DNA from: a virus
Length of the DNA stretch: 38,014 bases
IMG/VR virus record: IMGVR_UViG_3300009503_000050
Span: 1 to 38,014 of that record
Direction: 5' to 3' (one strand)
Of the stretch, positions 1-6,316 are shown in pieces. How positions within the stretch are numbered: the first letter of the stretch is position 1; every line of letters begins with the position of its first letter. The notes below the pieces were generated by a model. That model was not told the DNA's origin. It searched no databases and worked only from the letters and a program-made list of their open reading frames with translations. Position numbers and translations under genes: made by a program.

Positions 1-46
1 CGCATATTTCATCACCTTCCTTTATGGTTTTCGTTTCAACCGACAT
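1..46 (-). CDS. Start of an unidentified leftward gene, cut by the window edge
   Basis: An ATG at 46 on the minus strand opens a frame that stays open to the edge and begins MSVETKTIKEGDEI. It starts a few bases after the stop of the RadC-like gene, which fits the close packing of this operon. There is no good ribosome binding site before it. A stronger AAGGAAGGTGAT signal precedes another ATG at 5 in a different frame, so the true start is uncertain. Too little is present to suggest a function. Confidence 0.35.
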   Translation of the reverse strand, partial: MSVETKTIKEGDEIC

Positions 47-51
47 TTTAT

Positions 52-489
52 TTATATCAATCCGTGCTCTCTGAAAGAGTAATACCCGTTATCAGCGATT
101 ACAATATGGTCAAGCAATTCTATGTCTATTGTTTCGAGCGCCGACTTTATTCTTTTTGTGATTTCTATGTCATGTTCGCTCGGCTTCTCGACCCCGGAAG
201 AATGATTATGTGCCAGTATCAATCGCGTGGCATTCATCAGTAAAGCATTTTTGGCTACTTTCCTAGGATATACGGCCACCTGGTCTATATCGCCTTCGGA
301 CTCATATTGAAACGATATAACTACATTCGCCGAGTTGAGATAGATAGCTATGAGTTTTTCATGAACTTCATCTTTCATTTTGTTAAACCATTCATAGACG
401 ACTGAAGGCGTTTTGAATTCCAGGCTTTGAACCTTTTTGTATCTCTTGTAGATAATCCTTGATTCTCTTAAAATACAATGATTCTGCAT
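52..489 (-). CDS. RadC-like JAMM/MPN domain protein
   Basis: The 145-residue product matches the C-terminal domain of the RadC family. The metal-binding signature H94-x-H96-x7-S104-xx-D107 (AHNHSSG then SEHD) is complete, Glu44 sits where RadC proteins carry their conserved acid, and the end (LLDHIVIADNGYYSFREHGLI) is typical. The N-terminal helix-hairpin-helix part of cellular RadC is missing, as in most phage and plasmid copies. JAMM folds are zinc isopeptidases in other families, but the role of RadC proteins is unresolved. The start has the strong site GGGAGG four bases upstream. It is the second JAMM protein in this operon after the one at 3783-4433; the two are different subfamilies and only the metal motif is shared. 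Family confidence is high, function unknown. Confidence 0.85.
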   Translation of the reverse strand: MQNHCILRESRIIYKRYKKVQSLEFKTPSVVYEWFNKMKDEVHEKLIAIYLNSANVVISFQYESEGDIDQVAVYPRKVAKNALLMNATRLILAHNHSSGVEKPSEHDIEITKRIKSALETIDIELLDHIVIADNGYYSFREHGLI

Positions 490-532
490 TTGGCCTCCCT
501 TTTATCAGTAAAAATAAAAGTACCAGACTTGT

Positions 533-874
533 TCAACAGGCGCTTTCTACTAACACTTTTATTGTTTTGGGCACTTCAATCTCTTTTTCTTGCACTTCGT
601 AGTTCTTGCAATCAACTTTAATTTTAATTGATGGAAATTGCCTATTGGAAAATTTGTAAAACTCTCTCAAGCAAGCCAACTTTTGTCTTATAGAAGATGG
701 GTTTATGCCACTATTGAATAGATAGTTTATATACTTTTTAACAGCACTTTCACTTAGCATAATCTTTCTATTTATAGACAGAAATTGCCTTAATGTAGTT
801 AAGTAACTACTTATTGTATTCTCCGAGCAATTTTCCATCCTTTTAGATTTAATGAAACTCTTAATTTTGCTCAT
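533..874 (-). CDS. Truncated tyrosine recombinase: N-terminal core-binding (SAM-like) domain only
   Basis: The 113 residues follow the pattern of the N-terminal helical DNA-binding domain of XerC/D-type integrases: FIKSKRMENCSENTISSYLTTLRQFL, then YINYLFNSGINPSSIRQKLACLREFYKF. The frame stops just after VPKTIKVLVESA, which is where full-length integrases have the linker into the catalytic domain. No R...HxxR...Y catalytic part follows: the RadC-like gene starts 44 bases on in normal operon fashion. The start has a good site (AAAGGAGGTGG). It is either a decayed integrase or a retained stand-alone DNA-binding protein, for example one that interferes with recombinases. The intact start signal favours expression but does not prove function. 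Confidence 0.7.
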   Translation of the reverse strand: MSKIKSFIKSKRMENCSENTISSYLTTLRQFLSINRKIMLSESAVKKYINYLFNSGINPSSIRQKLACLREFYKFSNRQFPSIKIKVDCKNYEVQEKEIEVPKTIKVLVESAC

Positions 875-906
875 TTACTTGTGTCCCACCTCCTTTATAA
901 ACTTAA

Positions 907-1437
907 TCATAAAACATATCTCCCTTTAAATGACACTCTTTTAGGCTTTACTTTAAGCCATGTTGATATTTCCTTTGACTCAGTCGGAAATTTTTCATAT
1001 CTACTATCAAGTTTTTTTAATACAACACCTTCATATCCATTTTCTATACACTCACGATAGTACTTTATTTTATCGTCTGTTAACCAAGGCAAGACTACTG
1101 GAATTTTTAACTTCAATAGAATTTTTTTTCTCTCTATCAATGGTAACTCGGATATATCCTTCCCATCATATCGCATTATATCAAATATATATAATCTATG
1201 AACTCCATTTTTACATACATATTCACAATCAAACTCACTACCTGGACTAAACCAAGCTCTTTCTACTAATGGTTTTAATATCTTTCTTCCATGCCTGGAA
1301 AACAACTCCATCCCAAATGCAATTGCCCTGATTCCATTTATTTTAGGCTCAACTATCCATGTTCTATCATTATCTAACTTTTTAAATAAATCTCCATCAT
1401 CAGGAATATACATTGGTTTTGGTGGATAATACTTCAT
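907..1437 (-). CDS. Mini ATP-dependent polynucleotide ligase (nucleotidyltransferase domain only)
   Basis: The 176-residue protein shows the collinear motifs of the covalent nucleotidyltransferase superfamily: motif I K32-I-N-G-I-R37 with the lysine that would carry AMP, FDCEYV (E72) as motif III, YIFDIMRYDG as motif IIIa, EGVVLKK (136-142) as motif IV and WLKVKPK (160-166) as motif V. The usual C-terminal OB domain is absent, so this is a minimal adenylation unit. I chose the ATG at 1437 because GGAGGTGAT lies at the right distance before it; an upstream start would run far into the neighbouring gene. Motif I has Asn where most DNA ligases have Asp, and the large fusion protein at 13606-17385 shares this variant. 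A DNA or RNA nick-sealing role is inferred; DNA versus RNA cannot be decided. Confidence 0.75.
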   Translation of the reverse strand: MKYYPPKPMYIPDDGDLFKKLDNDRTWIVEPKINGIRAIAFGMELFSRHGRKILKPLVERAWFSPGSEFDCEYVCKNGVHRLYIFDIMRYDGKDISELPLIERKKILLKLKIPVVLPWLTDDKIKYYRECIENGYEGVVLKKLDSRYEKFPTESKEISTWLKVKPKRVSFKGRYVL

Positions 1438-1729
1438 CACTATCACCTCCTTTTTTCTCTTTGTCACTGTCTTCATCATCATTCCCGTATTCACGTATGT
1501 CTCCTTCAATGTGATCTTTTTTTATTTCTTTACTCTCCTCTGTAGTAAAATAATTTCCTACCCATTCTATTATCAGCCCCTCCTTAGTGACAACACTAGC
1601 CCTTTTATGTGGACCTAATCTGGGGGTACTTGTTAAACAGTCAGATACACTTACAATTTCAAAATTATCATCTATTAACTTCCTCAACTTTAAGCACAAC
1701 TGATACATTTTTTCACTATCTGTTTCCAT
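1400..1729 (-). CDS. Hypothetical protein with acidic tail
   Basis: A 109-residue protein I do not recognise. The N-terminal two thirds look globular (METDSEKMYQLCLKLRKLI and a GLIIEWVGNYF segment). The rest is low-complexity and rich in Asp, Glu, Lys and Ser. Its ATG follows the stop of the upstream gene directly (TAAATG) with AAGGAGG upstream, which suggests translational coupling. Its last 38 bases overlap the start of the mini-ligase gene, whose ribosome binding site lies inside this frame. Confidence 0.65.
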   Translation of the reverse strand: METDSEKMYQLCLKLRKLIDDNFEIVSVSDCLTSTPRLGPHKRASVVTKEGLIIEWVGNYFTTEESKEIKKDHIEGDIREYGNDDEDSDKEKKGGDSDEVLSTKTNVYS

Positions 1730-2320
1730 TTATCCTCCTTCTGATGTCCTAAATGAAACAACCTGTCTTACAATTTGACTTAATTTTGTAATCTGGTCCT
1801 TGTTTAAAAGCTTATACCTTTCCTTCAAGTATTTTTCTGTTGGAACTATCTCACGTTTTACTGTAAAGTATTTTGCAAAATCTTCTTGGCCTATTTTTTC
1901 AATAAGACTTTTTAACAAACTCTCATTTTCTGTATCTTTTACTTCTATCTTAATTTTTGTTTTAAATAAACTATCATACATATCTTTTACAATTTCTACT
2001 AGTTGATCCTTAAACTCCATCCCTATTTTTGTCCACCTAGACTGCCACGTTATCGTTAAGCTATCGTCACCAAGCCCAAAAACTCTCAAGCTAGGGTCAT
2101 ATCTTTTTCCTGCCTGTTCGTAGTAATATTCTTCAACTAGATTTTTTATTTCATCTTGTATAATCTTAATTTTTGCATCAATTTCAGATAGTTGTTTTTC
2201 TGCTTCAACAAGTTCACTTACATTGGGTACTCTGTTGGGATACTCAATAACTTTTGACTTTGAACTCTTTTGCTCTGCACCTGCTAAAATATCCATTACA
2301 TCTAATTTAGTTTTATTCAT
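1730..2320 (-). CDS. Hypothetical protein with a coiled-coil segment
   Basis: A 196-residue soluble protein of unknown function. Residues about 35-70 form a heptad-like charged helix (VSELVEAEKQLSEIDAKIKIIQDEI). A middle region contains GDDSLTITWQSRWTKIG and the C-terminal half is mostly helical and charged. There are no membrane segments and no catalytic motif I can name. A strong ribosome binding site (TTAGGAGGAAATACC before ATG) overlaps the stop of the 36-residue gene just upstream, so the two are probably translated together. Confidence 0.7.
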   Translation of the reverse strand: MNKTKLDVMDILAGAEQKSSKSKVIEYPNRVPNVSELVEAEKQLSEIDAKIKIIQDEIKNLVEEYYYEQAGKRYDPSLRVFGLGDDSLTITWQSRWTKIGMEFKDQLVEIVKDMYDSLFKTKIKIEVKDTENESLLKSLIEKIGQEDFAKYFTVKREIVPTEKYLKERYKLLNKDQITKLSQIVRQVVSFRTSEGG

Positions 2321-2331
2321 GGTATTTCCTC

Positions 2332-2442
2332 CTAAAATCCAAATACAAACTCTAATACACTTATAATAAGATACAAAATTGCTATTGCAAAAACATATCC
2401 TATTATAATCCCTACATACTCTGTTATTAAGTCTCTATCCAT
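2332..2442 (-). CDS. 36-residue predicted single-span membrane protein
   Basis: A short ORF reads MDRDLITEYVGIIIGY and then a continuous hydrophobic stretch ending VLEFVFGF. About 25 of its 36 residues could form one transmembrane helix, with the charges confined to the first eight. AAGGAGG lies about ten bases before its ATG. Its stop lies just upstream of the ribosome binding site of the next gene, typical of this operon. No function is suggested beyond a small membrane peptide. Confidence 0.55.
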   Translation of the reverse strand: MDRDLITEYVGIIIGYVFAIAILYLIISVLEFVFGF

Positions 2443-2445
2443 ACA

Positions 2446-2664
2446 CTAAATACCTCCTTTCTTGAATACATTTTGCACTGCTTTCAGCAACTCAATATTT
2501 GTAACCTCAATTTTTGTTACCTCAATGTCGGAGGTTAAAATACTGTTTGCAGATTTTTCAATTTCATCCTTTACTGTTTCCTGGTCATACGACTCTACTA
2601 TTACATTTGCCTCAATTTTTACATTTACTATGTACTTTTGTTTGCCAATATATTTTAAACTCAT
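2446..2664 (-). CDS. Small hypothetical protein, 72 residues
   Basis: Unrecognised protein (MSLKYIGKQKYIVNVKIEANVIVESYD...). Alternating hydrophobic and polar residues in the first 25 positions suggest beta strands, followed by a charged helix and a Val/Ile/Thr-rich strand region (IEVTKIEVTNIEL). The start is well defined: AGGAGG lies six bases before ATG and directly follows the stem-loop at 2677-2710, so translation may depend on that structure. Confidence 0.65.
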   Translation of the reverse strand: MSLKYIGKQKYIVNVKIEANVIVESYDQETVKDEIEKSANSILTSDIEVTKIEVTNIELLKAVQNVFKKGGI

Positions 2665-2676
2665 ATTATCCTCCTA

Positions 2677-2710
2677 GGGACTGGAAAAAGAAAGGTTAAA
2701 AACCAGTCCC
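2677..2710 (-). promoter_or_regulatory. Stem-loop directly upstream of a ribosome binding site
   Basis: On the leftward transcript the perfect 8-bp stem GGGACTGG/CCAGTCCC encloses an 18-base U-rich loop. Only one base separates its 3' arm from AGGAGG of the 72-residue gene. It lacks a terminal U-run, so a terminator is unlikely. The placement resembles 5' stabilising or translation-tuning hairpins. Two more hairpins in this operon are placed the same way (5835-5861 and 7333-7356). Confidence 0.55.
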
Positions 2711-2717
2711 CTTACTT

Positions 2718-3062
2718 TTATATTTTATCACTAAGAATTTCAACTAATTTCTTTGTGAATTCCTCAATTCTTTTATTTTCTATGATTGTAACTGCATTTT
2801 GGATACATACAGATAGTATCTTTTTTGCCCCTATGCACTCTTTTAACAAAGGACACTTACTATCTTTTTCTATACATCCTTTCTTATTAATATTTCTTGT
2901 GATACAATCTCCTTTAGTTTGTGGAATTTTTTTATTCCAAATACTCTCCCACGCTTTGTAAATCATTTGGATGACATCATAACTTAACTCAAGACTTCCA
3001 TCATAGTTTAACGAACTTTGCTTTGCTTCTTGCGGAGACTTACTTCTGTCCTTGACTTCCAT
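2718..3062 (-). CDS. Cysteine-containing hypothetical protein after the E1-like gene
   Basis: A 114-residue protein I cannot assign. The central part carries five cysteines (53, 63, 70, 76 and 86, in GDC, KGC, SKCPLLKEC and SVC), which could hold a metal or an iron-sulphur centre. Helical segments lie on both sides. Its ATG has AAAAAGGAGGTG upstream, and the first 23 bases overlap the end of the ThiF/E1-like gene, so it is probably translated with the ubiquitin-like cassette. It could be a partner or substrate of that cassette, but only its position says so. Confidence 0.65.
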   Translation of the reverse strand: MEVKDRSKSPQEAKQSSLNYDGSLELSYDVIQMIYKAWESIWNKKIPQTKGDCITRNINKKGCIEKDSKCPLLKECIGAKKILSVCIQNAVTIIENKRIEEFTKKLVEILSDKI

Positions 3063-3786
3063 TGTTTACACCTCCTTTTTCATTGTAATAATACTTCTTT
3101 ATTGCATTATTTATACTAAAAACTACCTCATAATAATTATGTCCATTCGTCATTAAATCCCATATAACATTAAATCCTATTATTGCCGACATAGCATTAG
3201 TATTAAACAACTGCCTTGTGTCCTCAGCGCAAGAGCCACTTTGGGGTTCACTTATTTCTGGATGGACATCAGACATCTTTACACTCCCCCTGGAAATAAA
3301 TACCTGACCATTCGTAATATCATTAGCAATATCCACCCAAGCTACTTCAGAGTCCCATCTTGTCCCTGTAAATAATTCTCTCTCAACTATCCACCTTGTC
3401 TCATGATTGTCAACGCAAGATACAATTACTGGCCTAGCCTCACTATACATATATGAACTTATATTAAAAATACTATTAAAATTCTCACTACTTAATCTTT
3501 CTGTGTTGAAGTAGATTGGAACTCCAAATATTCCTGAATATCTACTTGCAAGCACATATGCTTTATTTTTTCCTAAGTCCTGCACTGCAAAGTTTTGCCT
3601 AAACATGTTCTTGGGTTCTACACTATCATTATCAACTATCATATATTTTGCAATCCTGCTGTTATCATTTAGCATAACTCTGCATATCATCGGGGCTAAG
3701 TATGCTCCTATTCCTCCTGCACCTATTTGATAAATCATACACTTGCTAAAACCTGGATACTTATACTTATACTTTTCTGTATTCAT
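3040..3786 (-). CDS. ThiF/E1-like adenylating enzyme of a PRTRC-type cassette
   Basis: The 248-residue product is an E1/ThiF-type activating enzyme, which uses ATP to adenylate the C-terminal glycine of a ubiquitin-like partner. Visible are the nucleotide-binding loop G22-A-G24-G25-I-G27, the acidic pair in IVDNDSVEPKN (D52, D54), N60 with R63-Q64, and K73 in LGKNKA, all in the expected order. Cysteines at 124 (VSCVDN) and 186 (GSCAED) are candidates for a thioester site; the second, followed by RQLFNTNAMSAI, resembles the PRTRC ThiF pattern. I start it at ATG 3786, which overlaps the stop of the JAMM gene in an ATGA and has GGAGG at good spacing. Coupling with the JAMM and E2-like genes supports one functional unit. 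Confidence 0.85.
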   Translation of the reverse strand: MNTEKYKYKYPGFSKCMIYQIGAGGIGAYLAPMICRVMLNDNSRIAKYMIVDNDSVEPKNMFRQNFAVQDLGKNKAYVLASRYSGIFGVPIYFNTERLSSENFNSIFNISSYMYSEARPVIVSCVDNHETRWIVERELFTGTRWDSEVAWVDIANDITNGQVFISRGSVKMSDVHPEISEPQSGSCAEDTRQLFNTNAMSAIIGFNVIWDLMTNGHNYYEVVFSINNAIKKYYYNEKGGVNNGSQGQK

Positions 3787-4433
3787 TCTTTCCTCCACCA
3801 GTGTTCATCAATTAACTTTTCAAATAATTTATTGTGTTCACAACTTATTGATTTTATGTTTTTATCCCAAAATTTTGGATAACTAAACTCAAATATTTCA
3901 TCAAATTGTAATTCAATCAAATCATCACCACACTTTAATCTCCACATTGATATAATATTATCACTCTTAAATGAAATTACGCCATAGATACATAACCTTT
4001 TTTCGTCACTATTATCAATAGAACTAAAGAATGCTCCCATTCTATTGTGACTATGAACTTCAAGAACCAACAAATCTGTTTGTTCTTTAACATAATCATT
4101 TTTAACTTCTATACTTGCTTGTGAAACACACTGTTCTGGAATAAAAACATAATACTTTTTCTCCTCTCTACTCCAGAATATTTGGGCGTATACTTCAGAA
4201 TCATGCTTCCTAAAAAAACCCACTATCTGGTAAAATAGTTCTGCTGGTATCTTACTATTTTTCCACACTAAACCTTCTTTTAACTCAAGCAACTGGGGAA
4301 CTTTTGAACAATGCAGATTAGCCCTAAAAACTTCGTTATTTTGGACTCTCATTACTCCTGACTTTGTTACCAAAAACACCAACTTACTTTCCAGCTGAGA
4401 CTTGTCCTTAAAGAGCTCAACTTTACTTTCCAT
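3783..4433 (-). CDS. JAMM metallopeptidase of PRTRC protein A type
   Basis: The 216-residue protein contains the complete JAMM zinc motif H127-S-H129-x7-S137-xx-D140, in the sequence LEVHSHNRMGAFFSSIDNSDE followed by IYGVI. This arrangement is characteristic of PRTRC system protein A and related prokaryotic JAB proteins. In such systems the peptidase is expected to process the ubiquitin-like protein or remove it from targets. Because the Ubl at 5873 already ends in Gly, a deconjugating role is more likely here. It sits between the E2-like and E1-like genes, starts with AAAGGAGG before ATG 4433, and ends inside the start codon of the E1-like gene. Confidence 0.85.
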   Translation of the reverse strand: MESKVELFKDKSQLESKLVFLVTKSGVMRVQNNEVFRANLHCSKVPQLLELKEGLVWKNSKIPAELFYQIVGFFRKHDSEVYAQIFWSREEKKYYVFIPEQCVSQASIEVKNDYVKEQTDLLVLEVHSHNRMGAFFSSIDNSDEKRLCIYGVISFKSDNIISMWRLKCGDDLIELQFDEIFEFSYPKFWDKNIKSISCEHNKLFEKLIDEHWWRKE

Positions 4434-4448
4434 AAACTACCTCCTTTT

Positions 4449-5084
4449 TTATTTTAAATCTATTAAGTCCCAATATTCCTTAAATGATTTATACTTAACT
4501 AAAAGATCATTTGGAAATAACTTTCTACTTCCAAGGTTCATTAAAAAGTCCCATGTGTTTGCATATCCTTTTACTTTATTTGAAATTAACTCTTTTGTAA
4601 ATGGCATACTCCAGAACTTATCGGCTATATTGTGTACTGTTATATCATGGTTTTCACCAAGACATATATAATCTCCACCTGCACTTGAATTTGGAAATGG
4701 GAACTCATAAAGAGAAAAATTTATGCCTGTGGGCAATGCTGGCAAACTATCACATGCAAATACTGAAACTTTGTTGATTACTCTATTGTATATTGTGACA
4801 AAAAACATCACATTCGGTGCAACTATTTCTAATTTTTTAATGTTTTTGTCACTATCTCGATAAAATGTAGCTAATTTTCTCTCTGCCCTATATATTGCAA
4901 AGCATATTTTGTTACTACTACCTGACTTAATTGCATATGTCCCATAAGGAACTTGACAATATTCAAAGTCAATACCTTCTAATAATATTTTTGCAAAACT
5001 TTTTGCTGTTAACCAAACTATTTTTTTATTAGTCGTATCATAAATTTTTACTCCACTGTTTAAAATAGAAACTCTATAAGCCAT
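4449..5084 (-). CDS. E2-like protein (PRTRC protein B / Prok-E2_D type)
   Basis: A 211-residue protein that matches PRTRC protein B, a divergent relative of ubiquitin-conjugating enzymes. The diagnostic block is LYEFPFPNSSAGGDYICLGEN (residues 125-145), with C141 where this family has its conserved cysteine, followed by a W-x-MPFTKEL segment like the FWSSxFTH pattern of relatives. Upstream, LPALPTGINFSLY is also family-like. If active, C141 would receive the Ubl from the E1-like protein; that is inferred from the family. It starts with GGAGGG before ATG 5084 and overlaps the upstream gene by 11 bases. The gene order Ubl ... E2-like, JAMM, E1-like follows that of PRTRC cassettes. Confidence 0.75.
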   Translation of the reverse strand: MAYRVSILNSGVKIYDTTNKKIVWLTAKSFAKILLEGIDFEYCQVPYGTYAIKSGSSNKICFAIYRAERKLATFYRDSDKNIKKLEIVAPNVMFFVTIYNRVINKVSVFACDSLPALPTGINFSLYEFPFPNSSAGGDYICLGENHDITVHNIADKFWSMPFTKELISNKVKGYANTWDFLMNLGSRKLFPNDLLVKYKSFKEYWDLIDLK

Positions 5085-5583
5085 GTTGCTCCCTCCATTT
5101 TCTATTAAATTTTTCCTGTATACTTTCCTCTTTTACCTCATTTACCTCATGTTGTTCTTCTTCATACTCTCTTCTTATATCGTTTAATTTATATAAATCA
5201 CTTATGAAATTTTCATTTAATATGTAATCCTCAAATATATTAACAATGCAATAGCCATATTCATTAACTTTAAATCCTTTTTCCTTAAAAAAATTAATAC
5301 GATCAATATTATCTGTTCCTAAATAAATTCCAACTATAAGATTTGTTCTTTCTATTTTTGGAAAATAAAAATAATCACTAATTTCCTCCGAAAATAACTT
5401 ATTTCTTTTTGCTCTTAGATAGTATTTTACATAACCATATCCTTTACTATATCTAAATGTTCTACTCATAATCTTCTTTATGTTTAATTTTTTAAATGAC
5501 TTTAATTTGTTGTTATTTTTTAAGAATAACTTTATCTGTAATGTTGTAATCAAATTAAGTCCAAACTCTTTACTTAATTTCAT
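5074..5583 (-). CDS. Hypothetical protein within the ubiquitin-like cassette
   Basis: A 169-residue protein I do not recognise. The first third is very basic (LKNNNKLKSFKKLNIKKIMSRTFRY), the middle is mixed alpha/beta (NLIVGIYLGTDNIDRINFFKEKGF), and the last 35 residues are a highly charged helix rich in Glu and Arg. It lies between the Ubl and the E2-like gene and overlaps the latter by 11 bases. In PRTRC cassettes this position can hold protein F, but I see no clear similarity and would not transfer the name. Confidence 0.65.
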   Translation of the reverse strand: MKLSKEFGLNLITTLQIKLFLKNNNKLKSFKKLNIKKIMSRTFRYSKGYGYVKYYLRAKRNKLFSEEISDYFYFPKIERTNLIVGIYLGTDNIDRINFFKEKGFKVNEYGYCIVNIFEDYILNENFISDLYKLNDIRREYEEEQHEVNEVKEESIQEKFNRKWREQHGL

Positions 5584-5595
5584 ATATTTTCCTCT

Positions 5596-5817
5596 TTACA
5601 AAATTTCATTTATTTCAACTCTTTCTGCATTAAAGTCATATATTCCCTCTTCAGGAAAACATTTTAACTTTTCAATTAAGTAACGGTACTTTTCTTTTGT
5701 TAACTTACTTGCATACTTTTTAGGACTCCTACAAACCCTAATTACATATGCCATAGCATTCCTTGACTCAGAAATTTGAATGTTTTCATTAATAAAATCA
5801 TCATACTTAATTTCCAT
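5596..5817 (-). CDS. Small hypothetical protein, 73 residues, next to the Ubl gene
   Basis: Unrecognised, mostly helical and charged (MEIKYDDFINENIQISESRN...). AGGAGG lies seven bases before ATG 5817 and is itself preceded, four bases away, by the 9-bp stem-loop at 5835-5861. It is the first gene after the ubiquitin-like protein. A regulatory or substrate role in the cassette is possible but unsupported. Confidence 0.65.
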   Translation of the reverse strand: MEIKYDDFINENIQISESRNAMAYVIRVCRSPKKYASKLTKEKYRYLIEKLKCFPEEGIYDFNAERVEINEIL

Positions 5818-5834
5818 ACTTAATCCTCCTTATC

Positions 5835-5861
5835 CCAAGCAAGCCTAACTGACTTGCTTGG
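5835..5861 (-). promoter_or_regulatory. Perfect 9-bp stem-loop between the Ubl gene and the next gene
   Basis: CCAAGCAAG and CTTGCTTGG form a perfect stem with a nine-base loop. On the leftward transcript it follows the Ubl stop by eleven bases and ends four bases before AGGAGG of the 73-residue gene. There is no U-run, so full termination is unlikely. It may protect the 3' end of the Ubl message or reset translation of the downstream genes. Confidence 0.6.
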
Positions 5862-5872
5862 ACAAAGAAGGA

Positions 5873-6055
5873 CTATCCTTTATGGGCAGCTACTCGCCGA
5901 AACTCTACCATCGTTCCGTTTTCGTGCTGTATGAACTGTGCGTTGTCAATCTCTGGATATGCATCCTTTAGAGCGTCCCTATACTCAGCCTCACTTCCCT
6001 GTGGCGCGTCAATCTCCTGCCCGTCAGGTAACCTGATTTTAATCATATCTACCAT
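5873..6055 (-). CDS. Ubiquitin-like beta-grasp protein (PRTRC protein C / Prok_Ub type)
   Basis: The 60-residue protein begins MVDMIKIRLPDGQEIDAP and ends in a block typical of PRTRC protein C: DAYPEIDNAQ, a strand NGTMVEFRRV and a terminal AAHKG. Family members end YPEL..A...(Y)xFxRxxGTKG. The chain stops exactly at Gly60, so the glycine an E1 would adenylate is already exposed without processing. I start it at ATG 6055, eight bases after GGGAGGTGA; a GTG at 6067 touches that site and is less likely. By eye the gene is close to half G+C while its neighbours are near 30%, which suggests recent acquisition or selection on expression. It heads the cassette with the E2-like, JAMM and E1-like genes downstream. 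Confidence 0.75.
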   Translation of the reverse strand: MVDMIKIRLPDGQEIDAPQGSEAEYRDALKDAYPEIDNAQFIQHENGTMVEFRRVAAHKG

Positions 6056-6082
6056 TTTATCACTCACCTCCCTTTTTTAATT

Positions 6083-6316
6083 TTAATCCATATGTTTACT
6101 TATGCAATCATCACATATGGGTTTACTATCATCCTGGATAGTTACTGCTTGTTTACCACAATACTCACATAATTTACCTCCTTTCTTTGCCCACTTCCAG
6201 AATTTTTTTTCTAACTTTTTATCTCCATTGAGCAATCTTTCTACTATTCTGTCATGGGATTTTACTGGATACATTGCCTCTACAAATTCCTGAAGTAATT
6301 TTTTCACTGCACCCAT
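6083..6316 (-). CDS. Small zinc-ribbon protein
   Basis: A 77-residue protein with a basic, helical N-terminal half (VKKLLQEFVEAMYPVKSHDRIVERLL) and a C-terminal four-cysteine zinc site C50-EY-C53 ... C68-DD-C71. Small treble-clef or ribbon proteins like this often bind nucleic acid or proteins. I start it at ATG 6316, preceded by GGAAGGAG; a TTG one codon earlier is possible. It immediately precedes the Ubl gene and may belong to the same translational unit. Confidence 0.65.
   Translation of the reverse strand: MGAVKKLLQEFVEAMYPVKSHDRIVERLLNGDKKLEKKFWKWAKKGGKLCEYCGKQAVTIQDDSKPICDDCISKHMD

Noticed and set aside
2677-2710. Stem-loop read as a rho-independent terminator
   Set aside because: On the leftward RNA the stem is followed by UAGGAGG rather than a U-run, so a role in initiation or stability is more likely.
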